64,000 nt of DNA from DATDAW01 sp036524675 (GCA_036524675.1 DATDBU010000111.1:41578-105577), one strand, 5' to 3'. Shown: positions 41,951 through 50,781, numbered from the stretch's first letter. Notes: generated by a model not told the origin, from the sequence alone. A program made the numbers and translations.

Positions 41951-43684
41951 ATGTCCGATAAAACTTTAGCGAAACTTTCCGCCAACGAAGGCATCAAAAT
42001 CCGCTCGAACTATCTCCGCGGAACCATTGAGGATGGTCTTGCCAATTTATCCACCGGCGCACTGTCGGAGGACGATCAGCAACTCATCAAATTTCATGGC
42101 AGCTACCAGCAAGACGACCGCGATTTGCGCCCAAATCGCGGTAAGCATCGGCTCGAAAAAGCTTATTCGTTCATGCTCCGCATCCGGGTCCCCGGCGGTG
42201 TTGCCACACCTGCGCAGTGGCTTGACGTGGATCGTGTTGCCAGCGCTTACGCCAACGGCACCATCAAACTCACGACCCGACAGGCGTTTCAGCTTCATGG
42301 CATCATCAAGACGAACCTGAAGCGAACAATCAAAGAGATCAACGACTCCGCCATGGACACCATCGCTGCCTGCGGCGACGTGAACCGCAACGTGATGTGC
42401 AACCCAAATCCGTTCCTTTCCAGCATTCACGATCAGGTCCTCAAGGCGGCGCGGGATATTTCGGATCATCTCACCCCACGGACCCGGGCCTATCATGAAA
42501 TTTGGCTCGATGACGAAAAAATTACTTCCAGCGAGGTCGAAGAAGAGCCGATCTACGGCAAAACGTATCTGCCGCGGAAATTCAAGATCACTATCGCCGT
42601 CCCGCCGAGCAACGACGTGGACATTTACGCCAACGACCTGTCGTTCATCGCCATTGTCGAGAAAGGCACGCTGACCGGCTACAACGTCGCTGTCGGCGGC
42701 GGCATGGGCATGACACATGGCAACGAAGCGACGTTTCCCCGGCTGGCTGAGGTCATTGGCTTCTGCAAACCAGATCAGGTCGTCGATGTTGCTGAGAAAG
42801 TCGTACTCGTGCAGCGCGACTACGGTGATCGAACCGACCGCAAACACGCCCGCCTTAAGTACACGATCGAGGATCGCGGCATTGGCTGGTTCGCATCGGA
42901 GCTCAACAGGTATCTCGGCTACAAGTTGAAACCGGCCAAGCCCTTCGAATTCAAGCACAACGGTGATCGTTTCGGCTGGGTCGAAGACGAGGCTGGTAAT
43001 TTTCATTACACGCTCTTTGTTGAGGGCGGCCGTGTCCTCGACACCGCCGATTATCCGATGCGCACGGGTCTCCGGGAGATCGCGAAAATCCACGATGGCG
43101 ATTTCCGCCTCACGGCAAACCAGAATCTCATCATCGCCAACGTCTCCGCCAAAAAACGCGTGGAAGTCGAAGCACTTTTGGAAAAATACGGGTTGGCTCA
43201 AAGCCACAAACGCAGCGCCCTACGCCTGAACTCCATCGCCTGCGTCGCTTTGCCTACGTGTGGCCTCGCGCTCGCTGAAGCGGAACGGTATTTGCCCGAT
43301 GTCATCACCAATCTCGAAGAAAAGCTCGAGCAGGTGGGTCTTCGCCATGACGCCATTACGATCCGCATGACCGGCTGCCCGAATGGCTGCGGACGTCCCT
43401 TCATTTCCGAGATCGGTTTCGTCGGTCGCGGCCCGGATCGATACAACGTGTATCTTGGCGGAGGTCACGCCGGCCAGCGTCTCAGCAAACTCTACCGCCA
43501 AGATGTGCCGGCGGACCAGATCCAGCCCGTCCTTGCTCCCATCCTCGAGCACTACGCCAAAGAGCGTGCAGAAGGTGAGCACTTCGGCGATTTCGTCATC
43601 CGCACCGGTTACGTCGCAGCCACCGCACAAGGCAACGATTTCCACAAAAACATCAAGCCGGCGGCCCTCCCGGCCTCAAGATAG
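41951..43684 (+). CDS. cysI: Sulfite reductase hemoprotein (beta) subunit
   Basis: A 577-residue siroheme/[4Fe-4S] enzyme. It has two ferredoxin-like and two nitrite/sulfite-reductase domains. KFHGSYQQDDRDLR and TTRQAFQLHGI are the siroheme/sulfite-binding motifs, with CNPNPF nearby. The cluster ligands are C-x5-C in CVALPTC and C-x3-C in TGCPNGC, in the normal order and spacing. It is the partner of CysJ, encoded immediately upstream. A full-length protein with the N-terminal EGIKIRSNYLRGTI typical of assimilatory NADPH-dependent enzymes. Confidence 0.97.
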   Translation: MSDKTLAKLSANEGIKIRSNYLRGTIEDGLANLSTGALSEDDQQLIKFHGSYQQDDRDLRPNRGKHRLEKAYSFMLRIRVPGGVATPAQWLDVDRVASAYANGTIKLTTRQAFQLHGIIKTNLKRTIKEINDSAMDTIAACGDVNRNVMCNPNPFLSSIHDQVLKAARDISDHLTPRTRAYHEIWLDDEKITSSEVEEEPIYGKTYLPRKFKITIAVPPSNDVDIYANDLSFIAIVEKGTLTGYNVAVGGGMGMTHGNEATFPRLAEVIGFCKPDQVVDVAEKVVLVQRDYGDRTDRKHARLKYTIEDRGIGWFASELNRYLGYKLKPAKPFEFKHNGDRFGWVEDEAGNFHYTLFVEGGRVLDTADYPMRTGLREIAKIHDGDFRLTANQNLIIANVSAKKRVEVEALLEKYGLAQSHKRSALRLNSIACVALPTCGLALAEAERYLPDVITNLEEKLEQVGLRHDAITIRMTGCPNGCGRPFISEIGFVGRGPDRYNVYLGGGHAGQRLSKLYRQDVPADQIQPVLAPILEHYAKERAEGEHFGDFVIRTGYVAATAQGNDFHKNIKPAALPASR

Positions 43685-43745
43685 GAGTGGATCCGTTTTT
43701 GGGCCGTTGCGCTTTGACGGAACGGTTACACGGGGTCACTGAGGA

Positions 43746-43796
43746 CACGGAGAGAAGCCACCTGTTTAGAGGTCACGCTCAACCCCTCCTCCGTGG
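43746..43796. repeat. CACGGAG ... CTCCGTGG inverted repeat
   Basis: CACGGAG (43746-43752) is inverted relative to CTCCGTG (43789-43795) within the 176-bp cysI / diacylglycerol-kinase spacer. The core is the same as in the longer hairpin at 9464-9548, so the two may be relatives of one dispersed family. Confidence 0.5.
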
Positions 43797-43860
43797 TTTC
43801 CGCGATTCGGTCGGGCCGGATTTTATAAGCAATCCTTTGCGGACCGTTTAGTTTGCACGC

Positions 43861-44784
43861 ATGACTCCACATCGCTGGAAGCATCCCGCAGTTGTGCTGA
43901 ACAGCGAAGCGGGTGCCATCGCCGGTAGTGGATCCGCAAAACTGGTGGCAGGGTTGCATGAAATATTCATTGGCGAGGACATCACCGGTGCCGAAATCGA
44001 AGCCGTTCCCGGGAGCGAGATCGAAAATGCTCTGCAACGCGCGCTCAATGGACCGGCTGACATCGTCATTATCGGTGGCGGTGATGGCACGGTGGCTTCT
44101 GCGGTTACGCTCATGGCAGGTAGAGGGAAACCGCTGGGCATACTGCCGCTAGGCACTTTCAATCTCGCTGCCCGGGACCTCGGTATGCCGCTTGACTGGA
44201 AGGAAGCGACGTTGGCTCTTATCGACGCTCCAGCCTTGGACGTGGATCTGCTGGAAATGGGAGGCAGACTCTATTTTTGCCTTGTCATCCTCGGTTTCTA
44301 TCCCACTCTCGTCATGACGCGGCCGAAATACCGGGGAAATTGGTTCGTGAAATCCTGGAAACTTGGGACCGAAATGCTCGCCAGTGTGGCCGCCTTTCCC
44401 CCGCTTCACCTCACATTCGTCAACGAAGAAGGCATGGTGATCCACCAGCGCAGCCGCATCGTGCTCATTGCAAACAATGATTATGAAGAGCTGTTTGGAT
44501 TATTTCCGCGGCGGAAGAGCCTGGATGCGGGCTATTTCACGGTTTATATCTCGACCCATCGCACCCGCTGGGGTCTCATCCGGTCGTTTCTTGCCTGGGT
44601 GATCGGTCGCTGGAAACAGGATCGCGAGGTCAGTTATTTCCATGCCACGGACCTTGAAATCAGCGTTCAAGGCGAGCGCCGCCTGCCTGTTATGAGCGAT
44701 GGGGAAATCTCCAAACATCGTCTTCCTCTGCGCATTGTCCTTCGTCCGAAGGCAATTCGCGTTCTGGCTCCGCGACTCAGCTGA
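43861..44784 (+). CDS. Diacylglycerol kinase / lipid kinase family protein
   Basis: A 307-residue DAGK-catalytic-domain protein. The nucleotide motif is DIVIIGGGDGTVASAVT (residues 68-84), followed by GKPLGILPLGTFNLAARDLG (the PxGTxN element) and the acceptor-domain FYFCL-like strand LYFCLVILGFYPTL. The C-terminal DAGK accessory domain has RIVLIANNDYEELFG and the family's Asp-Gly-Glu in MSDGEI. It probably phosphorylates diacylglycerol, ceramide or a similar lipid at the cytoplasmic membrane face; the lipid is not defined. It stands alone between cysI and aroE. Confidence 0.88.
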   Translation: MTPHRWKHPAVVLNSEAGAIAGSGSAKLVAGLHEIFIGEDITGAEIEAVPGSEIENALQRALNGPADIVIIGGGDGTVASAVTLMAGRGKPLGILPLGTFNLAARDLGMPLDWKEATLALIDAPALDVDLLEMGGRLYFCLVILGFYPTLVMTRPKYRGNWFVKSWKLGTEMLASVAAFPPLHLTFVNEEGMVIHQRSRIVLIANNDYEELFGLFPRRKSLDAGYFTVYISTHRTRWGLIRSFLAWVIGRWKQDREVSYFHATDLEISVQGERRLPVMSDGEISKHRLPLRIVLRPKAIRVLAPRLS

Positions 44785-44886
44785 AGGCAGGCAGAGATAG
44801 GGTGCCGTTGTATGGAATCATCGCCGAGCGGCTGCACCGTGCCCCAGCCGAAAGGCGAAGGCACGGCTACGCCAAGCCCAACCGGA

Positions 44887-45759
44887 TCAGACGCCCATTA
44901 CTTCCTGCAATGCCTTCCGCATGACAGGGACGGAGGCATCGACGCCGGTCCAGTATTTGATGCCGATAACGCCCTGATAAATCAGCATCGTCTGTCCATC
45001 CACAATGCGACATCCCTTGGCTTTAGCCGTGCGAAGAAGATGGGTCATGGGCGGATTGTGAATGCCATCCGCGACAACCATAGAAGGCAGCAACGAATCG
45101 AAATCGATATCCAGCTTCCCGTCAACTTTCGGAAACAATCCGATCGACGTGGCATTCACGACGATATCCGTGTTTTCGGGGACTGAAAATTTGCTGGTCC
45201 ACGGCTGGTAAGCAGCGGAAGTAGGGGTCTTCGAATTGAGAAGTTCGACCAGGGATTCTCCGCGGTCAGCACCGCGATTGACTACGGTGATGTGAGACAC
45301 ACCCGCCAAAGCGAGCTCGACCGTTACGGCCCGGGCAGCACCGCCGGCACCGAACAGAACTACTTTCTTTCCTGCAGGATCGATAACTTCGCTCAGCCCA
45401 CGAACAAAACCGCGGCCATCCGTGTTTTCCCCGATCCACTTGTCGCCCTTTCGGACAATTGTGTTAACGGCACCCATCAGTGCAGCGGATTCCCCCAAAC
45501 CGTCCAGATGGTCAATGACTGCGACTTTGTGGGGGATGGAGCAATTGAAACCGGCCCATCCCATCGCTTTTGCGCCTCGCACGGCGTCTCCCAGATTTTC
45601 TGGTGAGACTTCACAATTGATGTAGCGCCAGTTCAAACCGTGATGCCGGTAAGCGGCTTCGACCATGGCAACAGTTGGGTTCTCGGCGGCAGGCATCGCA
45701 AAAGAGCCTGTGAGGTTGTCCAGAAAGTCAGGAGCAGACGGAGTGGATGTGGTAGTCAT
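44887..45759 (-). CDS. aroE: Shikimate dehydrogenase
   Basis: NADPH-dependent reduction of 3-dehydroshikimate to shikimate. The 290-residue protein keeps the catalytic Lys (K78 in FNCSIPHK) and Asp (D114 in ENTDGRGF), the dinucleotide motif LFGAGGAAR, the NATSIGLFP segment, and the C-terminal GQTMLIYQG. The N-terminal substrate-binding motif normally contains SxS; here the region reads SFAMPAAENPTVAMVEAA, with no serine pair, as in a divergent AroE subgroup. The canonical fold is otherwise complete. It may be cotranscribed with HPr-hprK, which lie upstream on the same strand, separated by 105 bp. Confidence 0.92.
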   Translation of the reverse strand: MTTTSTPSAPDFLDNLTGSFAMPAAENPTVAMVEAAYRHHGLNWRYINCEVSPENLGDAVRGAKAMGWAGFNCSIPHKVAVIDHLDGLGESAALMGAVNTIVRKGDKWIGENTDGRGFVRGLSEVIDPAGKKVVLFGAGGAARAVTVELALAGVSHITVVNRGADRGESLVELLNSKTPTSAAYQPWTSKFSVPENTDIVVNATSIGLFPKVDGKLDIDFDSLLPSMVVADGIHNPPMTHLLRTAKAKGCRIVDGQTMLIYQGVIGIKYWTGVDASVPVMRKALQEVMGV

Positions 45760-45864
45760 TTTGGAAGTGACAAGCTATGCAAAAACGTCTGATACGCAAT
45801 CACTCCTCATCAAATCGAACAATCCGCTTCGTAACCGAAGCAGTTTAAAACGTCTTGAGGCCTC

Positions 45865-46173
45865 TCAATCTTCGTCGAAGCGCCGCATGATCAGGTCTTC
45901 GATTTCCTGCATGGCCCGTTCGGCGTCTGAACCGCTCGTGGTGATCGCCAGTTTGGAACCTTGGCCGGCTGCGAGCATCATCAGCCCCATAATGCTCTTG
46001 CCGTTAACTTGTTCGCCGTCTTTTTCCACCCAAACCTCGGCTTTGTGCCGGTTGGAAACTTTCACAAACATCGCCGCTGGCCGCGCATGAAGGCCAAGAC
46101 GGTTGATGATCGTGATTTCCTTGGTCAACTTTTTGGTCCCGGCGTCGGATGTTTTTTTGCTGAGCAAACCCAT
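45865..46173 (-). CDS. ptsH: HPr-family phosphocarrier protein
   Basis: A 102-residue HPr. The active-site His (H29, equivalent to His15) lies in NRLGLHARPAAMFVK, and the regulatory Ser (S60, equivalent to Ser46) is in VNGKSIMGLMML, the target of HPr kinase. An ~18-residue N-terminal extension (MGLLSKKTSDAGTKKLTK) precedes the fold. The hprK gene starts upstream on the same strand with a 24-bp spacer, a standard pair. The usual PTS enzyme I and sugar EIIB/EIIC genes are not in the window, and an EIIA-Ntr-like gene is at 62752. Confidence 0.96.
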   Translation of the reverse strand: MGLLSKKTSDAGTKKLTKEITIINRLGLHARPAAMFVKVSNRHKAEVWVEKDGEQVNGKSIMGLMMLAAGQGSKLAITTSGSDAERAMQEIEDLIMRRFDED

Positions 46174-46197
46174 TGATGTGAAGTCTCTTGTTTTTGG

Positions 46198-47160
46198 TTA
46201 CGTGGCTTTTCGGTTTTCCATCACATTCAAGAGCCTCTGGTTGAACTCGAGCGCGCTATTTTGACCCAGGCCTTTCAGCTTTTGATCCAACGCGGCGACT
46301 TCAACCAACCGCCCCAAATCCCGGCCTATCTTTACCGGTATCGTAATGTGCGGGACCAAGATGCCAAGAATCTCATAGTAATCCTGATCCAGTCCGATTC
46401 TATCGGCTTCTTCGATGTCCTGCCAGTCTTTTAATGTGACTACAAGGTCAAGTCTTTTTTCAAGTCGGATACTTCCAATACCGAAAATGGACGATACGTT
46501 GATAACACCGATGCCGCGCACTTCCATGTGATAACGGGTCAGGTCCGGCGCCGTGCCGACGAGGTCGCTGCCTTCGAAGGCCCGGAAGCGGGTTACATCG
46601 TCGGCAACGAGGCTGTACCCGCGTTCGATGAGGCCGAGCACACATTCGCTTTTTCCCACGCCACTCGCACCCCGAATAAGGGTGCCGACACCCATGATAT
46701 CGACCATGCTGCCGTGCTCGGAAGTTTGCGGCGCAAAATCCATCTCCATTGCAATGGTCGCGGCATTGGTGAAACGCATGGTGACCATCGGCGTGCTGAA
46801 AACGGCGATCTGTTTGCTGGCAGCGACGTCGAGCATGGGTCGTGGGACCGTGGCGCTTCGCGAAAAAACGATGCAAGGAATCTTGCGGACGCAAAGCTTG
46901 GAAAAGCGTTCGCCCATTTCTTCGGTGCCGAGTTTTTTCAGATACGTAAGTTCTGCGCTGCCAAGAACCTGTATCCGTTTCTCCGGAAAATATGTGTAAA
47001 ACCCGCTCAGTGCCAGACCGGGCCGGTTGATAGTCGGTTCGCGAATGACGCGATCGAATCCGACCGCCGGCCCGATCAATTTCAGCCCAAGCGCCTCCGC
47101 GTGCCTGGCGTAAAACTCGCCGACAGTGATCGTCGGGCGCTTTTTGACTGAAGATGGCAT
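46198..47160 (-). CDS. hprK: HPr kinase/phosphorylase
   Basis: A 320-residue bifunctional enzyme that phosphorylates and dephosphorylates Ser on HPr. The N-terminal HprK_N domain (about 10-135) includes GFYTYFPEKRIQVLGSAEL. The catalytic domain has H149 before VDIMGVGTLIRG, Walker A GASGVGKSE (164-172), the ADDVT loop, and the second signature IEVRGIGVINVSSIFG-like EVRGIGVINVSSIFGIG. C-terminal PVKIGRDLGRLVEVAAL and the NQRLL helix are typical. Members outside Firmicutes are linked to regulation of metabolism or envelope rather than sugar import. Confidence 0.96.
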   Translation of the reverse strand: MPSSVKKRPTITVGEFYARHAEALGLKLIGPAVGFDRVIREPTINRPGLALSGFYTYFPEKRIQVLGSAELTYLKKLGTEEMGERFSKLCVRKIPCIVFSRSATVPRPMLDVAASKQIAVFSTPMVTMRFTNAATIAMEMDFAPQTSEHGSMVDIMGVGTLIRGASGVGKSECVLGLIERGYSLVADDVTRFRAFEGSDLVGTAPDLTRYHMEVRGIGVINVSSIFGIGSIRLEKRLDLVVTLKDWQDIEEADRIGLDQDYYEILGILVPHITIPVKIGRDLGRLVEVAALDQKLKGLGQNSALEFNQRLLNVMENRKAT

Positions 47161-47202
47161 GGCAGGAGGAACAGCGCAGGCGATCTACGGATCGCAGCCG
47201 GA

Positions 47203-48462
47203 TTACTGTTTCCCGGGTTTGAATACGCCCGTGATGAGACGTGCAGCCTTTCCGAAGGTCAGGTACGAATAGATCCACTGCGAAAAGACGAGGAACTGAT
47301 TGCGCAGACTGACGATGAAGACAAGGTGAACGAACAACCAGGCAGCCCATGCGAGGAAGCCGGTCAACTTGGCAAATTTCAAGTCTGCGACCGCGTGGTT
47401 CCGGCCAATGGTAGCCATACTGCCTTTGTCGAAATAGCGGAATGTCGTGGTCGGTTGCCCAGATGCGAGCAGGCGAACGTTTTTACCGGCGTGTTTACCC
47501 ATTTGCATGGCAACGGGCGAGACGCCTGGGAGCGAACGCTCCTGCCCTTTCGGTGTGAATGACGCCATATCGCCCACGGCAAAAATTTCGGGGTGACCCT
47601 TCACGGACAAATCTTGTTCCACAACGACCCGGCCGGCGCGGTCGGTCTCGGCGCCCAGCATTTTTCCAAGTGGCGACGCCGCGTTTCCTGCCGCCCAGAC
47701 GATCGTTTTGGCAGAAATGTGTTCGTCCGGAATATCGACTCCCGTGGCATCCACATTTTTCACCATAACGCCGGTTCGAACGTCCACGCCGATTAGTGCC
47801 AGCGATTTGCGGGCCGATTCGGACAAGTCTTCGGCAAACATCGGCAGCACCCGCGGAGCAGCGTCGAGGAGGATAACCTTGGTTTCGGTCGGATCCATCC
47901 TGCGGAAATCGCGGACCAGAGCTTGGTGGGCGAGTTCGGCGATGGCTCCCGCCATTTCCACTCCGGTCGGGCCTCCGCCAATTACGACGAAAGTAAGGGC
48001 TTGTCTGCGTTCCTCAGGCGTATGCGCCTTTTCGGCAAGCTCGAAAGCAGTCAAAATGCGACGGCGCAGCTCAACAGCATCTTCGAGTGTCTTCAAACCG
48101 GGAGCGTATTGTTCCCATTCCGGCTTTCCGAAATAAGAGTGACGCGCCCCGGCGCCGACGACGAGATAATCGTAGTCAAATGTCCCGTCCGACGTAATGA
48201 CTTTTTTGTTATCCGGCTCGACACCGGTGACTTCCGTCCAAATCACGGAGACATTCTTGTCATCGCGAAGAAGGAAACGCAACGGTTGAGCGATGTTTGC
48301 CGGCGAAAGTCCGGCTGTGGCTACTTGGTAAAGGAGAGGCTGGAAGAGGTGGTGGTTCGCCCGGTCGATGAGCGTGACGTCAATCTGCGTGTTCGCAAGA
48401 ACTTTTGCCGCGGCGAGGCCTCCAAAGCCTCCCCCGATGATGACTGCTTTTTTGTTGGGCAT
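47203..48462 (-). CDS. ndh: Type II NADH dehydrogenase / NAD(P)-FAD oxidoreductase
   Basis: A 419-residue flavoprotein with two Rossmann domains. The FAD motif is AVIIGGGFGGLAAAKVL, the NAD motif TFVVIGGGPTGVEMAGAIAEL, and the FAD closing segment FAVGDMASFTPKGQ. LFQPLLYQVATAGLSPANIA and the C-terminal helix region (FLAWAAWLFVHLVFIVSLRNQFLVFSQWIYSYLTF) are typical of NDH-2, which transfers electrons from NADH to quinone without proton pumping. The C-terminal amphipathic/hydrophobic segment would attach it to the inner membrane. Confidence 0.93.
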   Translation of the reverse strand: MPNKKAVIIGGGFGGLAAAKVLANTQIDVTLIDRANHHLFQPLLYQVATAGLSPANIAQPLRFLLRDDKNVSVIWTEVTGVEPDNKKVITSDGTFDYDYLVVGAGARHSYFGKPEWEQYAPGLKTLEDAVELRRRILTAFELAEKAHTPEERRQALTFVVIGGGPTGVEMAGAIAELAHQALVRDFRRMDPTETKVILLDAAPRVLPMFAEDLSESARKSLALIGVDVRTGVMVKNVDATGVDIPDEHISAKTIVWAAGNAASPLGKMLGAETDRAGRVVVEQDLSVKGHPEIFAVGDMASFTPKGQERSLPGVSPVAMQMGKHAGKNVRLLASGQPTTTFRYFDKGSMATIGRNHAVADLKFAKLTGFLAWAAWLFVHLVFIVSLRNQFLVFSQWIYSYLTFGKAARLITGVFKPGKQ

Positions 48463-48529
48463 ATCCTGATGTTAAGGCGCTCCCTCGGGGGACCGGGATG
48501 CGAGTTGTAGGTGGTTGATTGGTGGTTGT

Positions 48530-48976
48530 TTAAATGTCAAACGCGAGAACAAGCCGATGACGACCCAAAGTGAGCAAATCGTCAATGGTTTTTCCAAAAA
48601 GAAGTACATCTAATTGCTCCCGCACGCCGCGCATGAACTGCCGAAGCTCGCATTGGGCCGGATCGGGGCACGTACATTTCTCCTTTGGCCGTTCAAGCGC
48701 ACAAGCGATAGGCGCAATCGGCCCGTCGAGAAGTTCGATGACTTCGCCCACGGAAATCTCGGCAGGCAATTTTTGGAGAGTATACCCGCCGCCAACGCCG
48801 CGTTTGCTGCCGAGCAGTCCGCCGTTGCGCAAAGCGAGCAAGATTTGTTCGAGATACTTTACCGGAATGTTTTCCGTGCGTGAGAGTTCCTGGATCTGGT
48901 GAACTCGGCCTGCTGGTTCCCGAGCCATTGCGATAAGTGCGCGTAGGGCATATTCAGCTTTTCGGGATATCCGCAT
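48530..48976 (-). CDS. Rrf2-family transcriptional regulator
   Basis: A 148-residue winged-helix regulator starting MRISRKAEYALRALIAMA, the family hallmark; VKYLEQILLALRNGGLLGSKRGVGGG is the recognition helix and wing. The cysteine group C92, C101, C103 and C109 (IACALERPKEKCTCPDPAQC) fits Fe-S ligation as in IscR/NsrR/RirA-type sensors, so it probably senses iron-sulfur status, iron, NO or redox. The start at 48976 is fixed by the family N terminus. The upstream spacer (divergent to a dehydrogenase gene) contains the expected promoter region, with AATGCAGAA repeats. Possible targets here (cysJI, HprK region) are inference. Confidence 0.93.
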   Translation of the reverse strand: MRISRKAEYALRALIAMAREPAGRVHQIQELSRTENIPVKYLEQILLALRNGGLLGSKRGVGGGYTLQKLPAEISVGEVIELLDGPIAPIACALERPKEKCTCPDPAQCELRQFMRGVREQLDVLLFGKTIDDLLTLGRHRLVLAFDI

Positions 48977-49129
48977 CCCCAACATATAAATGCAGAACGG
49001 ACAATGTAGAATGCAGAAGTTTTGGTTTGATGCACTGTCACTGTTCTGAGGTTTTTTGAAGCCTGACGCCGCAGTTTGAATTCCAAGATGATTTGGATTT
49101 TTCGCAAAACCGTGCAACCAGAAGCTCCG

Positions 49130-50104
49130 ATGAACCAACTGAAAATCTTCTCCGACGCCAATCTGTCCGAGTCTGCCTTCGAACTCCTGAAGGACGGCGT
49201 CCTGCCACACGAACTCGTTCTTCCAGCGAAACCCGCTGCGTCCGTTCTCGCCTTAGCCGAGCCCGATCCCGCTTTTGCGACTGCAGAAATCGCATTTGGT
49301 CAGCCCGACGTCGAAAGCGTCCTCGGCTCCAGAAAACTGCGCTGGCTCCATCTGAGTTCGGCGGGATACACGCGGTACGATACGCCGCAATTTCGCTCGG
49401 CAGCTCGGGAGCGGGGGCTATTTGTAACAAACAGCTCAAGCGTTTACGACGAGGCGTGCGCGGAGCATGTGTTTTCGTTCATGCTCGCACAGTCCCGGCG
49501 GCTGCCAGTGTCGCTGGCGACGCATTTGCCGAATACCGATCCCCGTTGGATGGACCTTCGCCGGAGTTACGTGCCGCTGCGCGGATCCAATGTGCTCATC
49601 CTTGGCTATGGCGCGATTGCAAAAAGATTGCGAGGGTTCTTGTCACCTTTCGAAACGCGGATCACGGCTTTTCGCCGACAACCGCGCGGCGACGAAGGTG
49701 TTCCGGTAGTAACGGCGGCGGACTTGCCAGCAGCGCTCGAACAGGCCGATCACGTCGTTAACATTCTGCCTGGCAGCGCCTCAACGGACCGTTTTTTTAC
49801 CAAGGAACGTTTTCACACGATGAAACCCGGCTCGGTTTTTTACAATATCGGCCGTGGTTCCACTGTCGATCAGGAAGGTCTCTACGACGCCTTGCATTCC
49901 GGGCATCTCGACGCCGCCTGGCTCGACGTATGCGATCCGGAGCCGCTTCCGAAAAATCATCCGCTGCTCACGCTGAAAAACTGCTTCATCACGCCGCACA
50001 CGGCGGGGGGGCACCGGAATGAATCAACGACGCTCGTTCGTCACTTTTTGCTCAATCTGAGGAACTTCCTCGATGAAGAACCGCTTGTGGACCGCGTCTT
50101 TTAG
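49130..50104 (+). CDS. D-2-hydroxyacid dehydrogenase
   Basis: A 324-residue NAD-dependent dehydrogenase. The nucleotide domain has VLILGYGAIAKRLRG. The catalytic-domain motifs are VYDEACAEHVFSFMLAQSR, GSVFYNIGRGSTVDQEGLYDAL, DVCDPEPLPKNHPLL (catalytic Glu), and ITPHTAGGHRNES (catalytic His). The protein starts MNQLKIFSDANL at 49130. Family members interconvert 2-oxoacids and D-2-hydroxyacids (glyoxylate, phosphoglycerate or others). The gene starts divergently from the Rrf2 regulator and is a plausible but unproven target. Confidence 0.9.
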   Translation: MNQLKIFSDANLSESAFELLKDGVLPHELVLPAKPAASVLALAEPDPAFATAEIAFGQPDVESVLGSRKLRWLHLSSAGYTRYDTPQFRSAARERGLFVTNSSSVYDEACAEHVFSFMLAQSRRLPVSLATHLPNTDPRWMDLRRSYVPLRGSNVLILGYGAIAKRLRGFLSPFETRITAFRRQPRGDEGVPVVTAADLPAALEQADHVVNILPGSASTDRFFTKERFHTMKPGSVFYNIGRGSTVDQEGLYDALHSGHLDAAWLDVCDPEPLPKNHPLLTLKNCFITPHTAGGHRNESTTLVRHFLLNLRNFLDEEPLVDRVF

Positions 50105-50240
50105 TTTTTGATTTTCGATTCCGGATTCTCGATTGTCGATTCATTGGGGCGACGTTTCCTCAATCGAAAATCGAGATTCAAAAATCGGAAATTCCGATCG
50201 GTTCAGCAATCGAAAATCAAGAATCAAAAATCGAGAATCC
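50105..50240. repeat. Inverted AATCGAAAATC-type repeat array
   Basis: The left arm (50107-50141) is built of GATTTTCGATT/GATTCTCGATTG units, and the right side (50160-50240) of AATCGAAAATCGAG, AATCAAGAATC and AAAATCGAG units, giving several overlapping inverted matches. It begins one base after the dehydrogenase stop and extends to the first recognisable MobA codons. It is related to the array at 8699-8789. Confidence 0.8.
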
Positions 50241-50283
50241 CAGCTTCGCCGCCGTCCTTCTCGCGGGCGGCGGCTCGACACGC

Positions 50284-50781
50284 ATGGGCAGGGACAAAGC
50301 GCTCCTTCCGTTGCCGAATGGACGGCTGCTGTGGCAACGCCAGTGGGAAATCTTGCATGCGCTTTCTCCGGCAGAATGCTTCATTTCCGGGCATTTTCGG
50401 GAAGGTTTTCCGAAACAAGCCCTTGTGGCCGACCCTAAGCCTGGTCTGGGTCCGCTTGCCGGGATAACAGCGGTGCTGGAAACAATCGATTCACCGTTTT
50501 TGCTCGTTCTGGCTGTCGACATGCCTGCAATGTCCGCGGCGTTTCTCTCCGGTCTGTTGAAAATCGGATCCGGCGTCGTTCCCCGCCGCAACGGGTGGTT
50601 CGAACCGCTTGCAGCCGTCTACCCCAAAGCAGCTCTCCCCATCGCCACAGCCTGCTTGAAAACAAGCGACCGTTCCCTTCAAACGTTTATCCACAAACTC
50701 ATTGCGTCGAATCTTGTCACCACCATCGACGTTCCGCCGGAAAAAGAACTTCTGTTCGTAAACTGGAACGAGATGGCGTGA
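50284..50781 (+). CDS. mobA: Molybdenum cofactor guanylyltransferase (5' end uncertain)
   Basis: MobA transfers GMP from GTP to Mo-molybdopterin. The clear homology starts at 50242 (SFAAVLLAGGGSTRMGRDKA), upstream of the only ATG, at 50284, which codes for the Met of STRMG. The frame is open back to a stop at 50074, but no ATG, GTG or TTG occurs between that stop and 50284. The annotated ATG therefore removes the LAGGGSTR nucleotide loop. Beyond it, FGKPLVADPKPGLGPLAGI-like ADPKPGLGPLAGITAVLE and LVLAVDMPAMSAAFL are family-typical. Either translation starts at ATC/ATT within the repeat (for example 50230) or the gene is degraded. Moco use is expected for the SuoX-like enzyme. Confidence 0.7.
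   Translation: MGRDKALLPLPNGRLLWQRQWEILHALSPAECFISGHFREGFPKQALVADPKPGLGPLAGITAVLETIDSPFLLVLAVDMPAMSAAFLSGLLKIGSGVVPRRNGWFEPLAAVYPKAALPIATACLKTSDRSLQTFIHKLIASNLVTTIDVPPEKELLFVNWNEMA

Noticed and set aside
42047..43207. 386-codon minus-strand ORF opposite cysI
   Set aside because: cysI is unambiguous by its Cys ligands; the reverse frame is open only as a codon-usage artefact.
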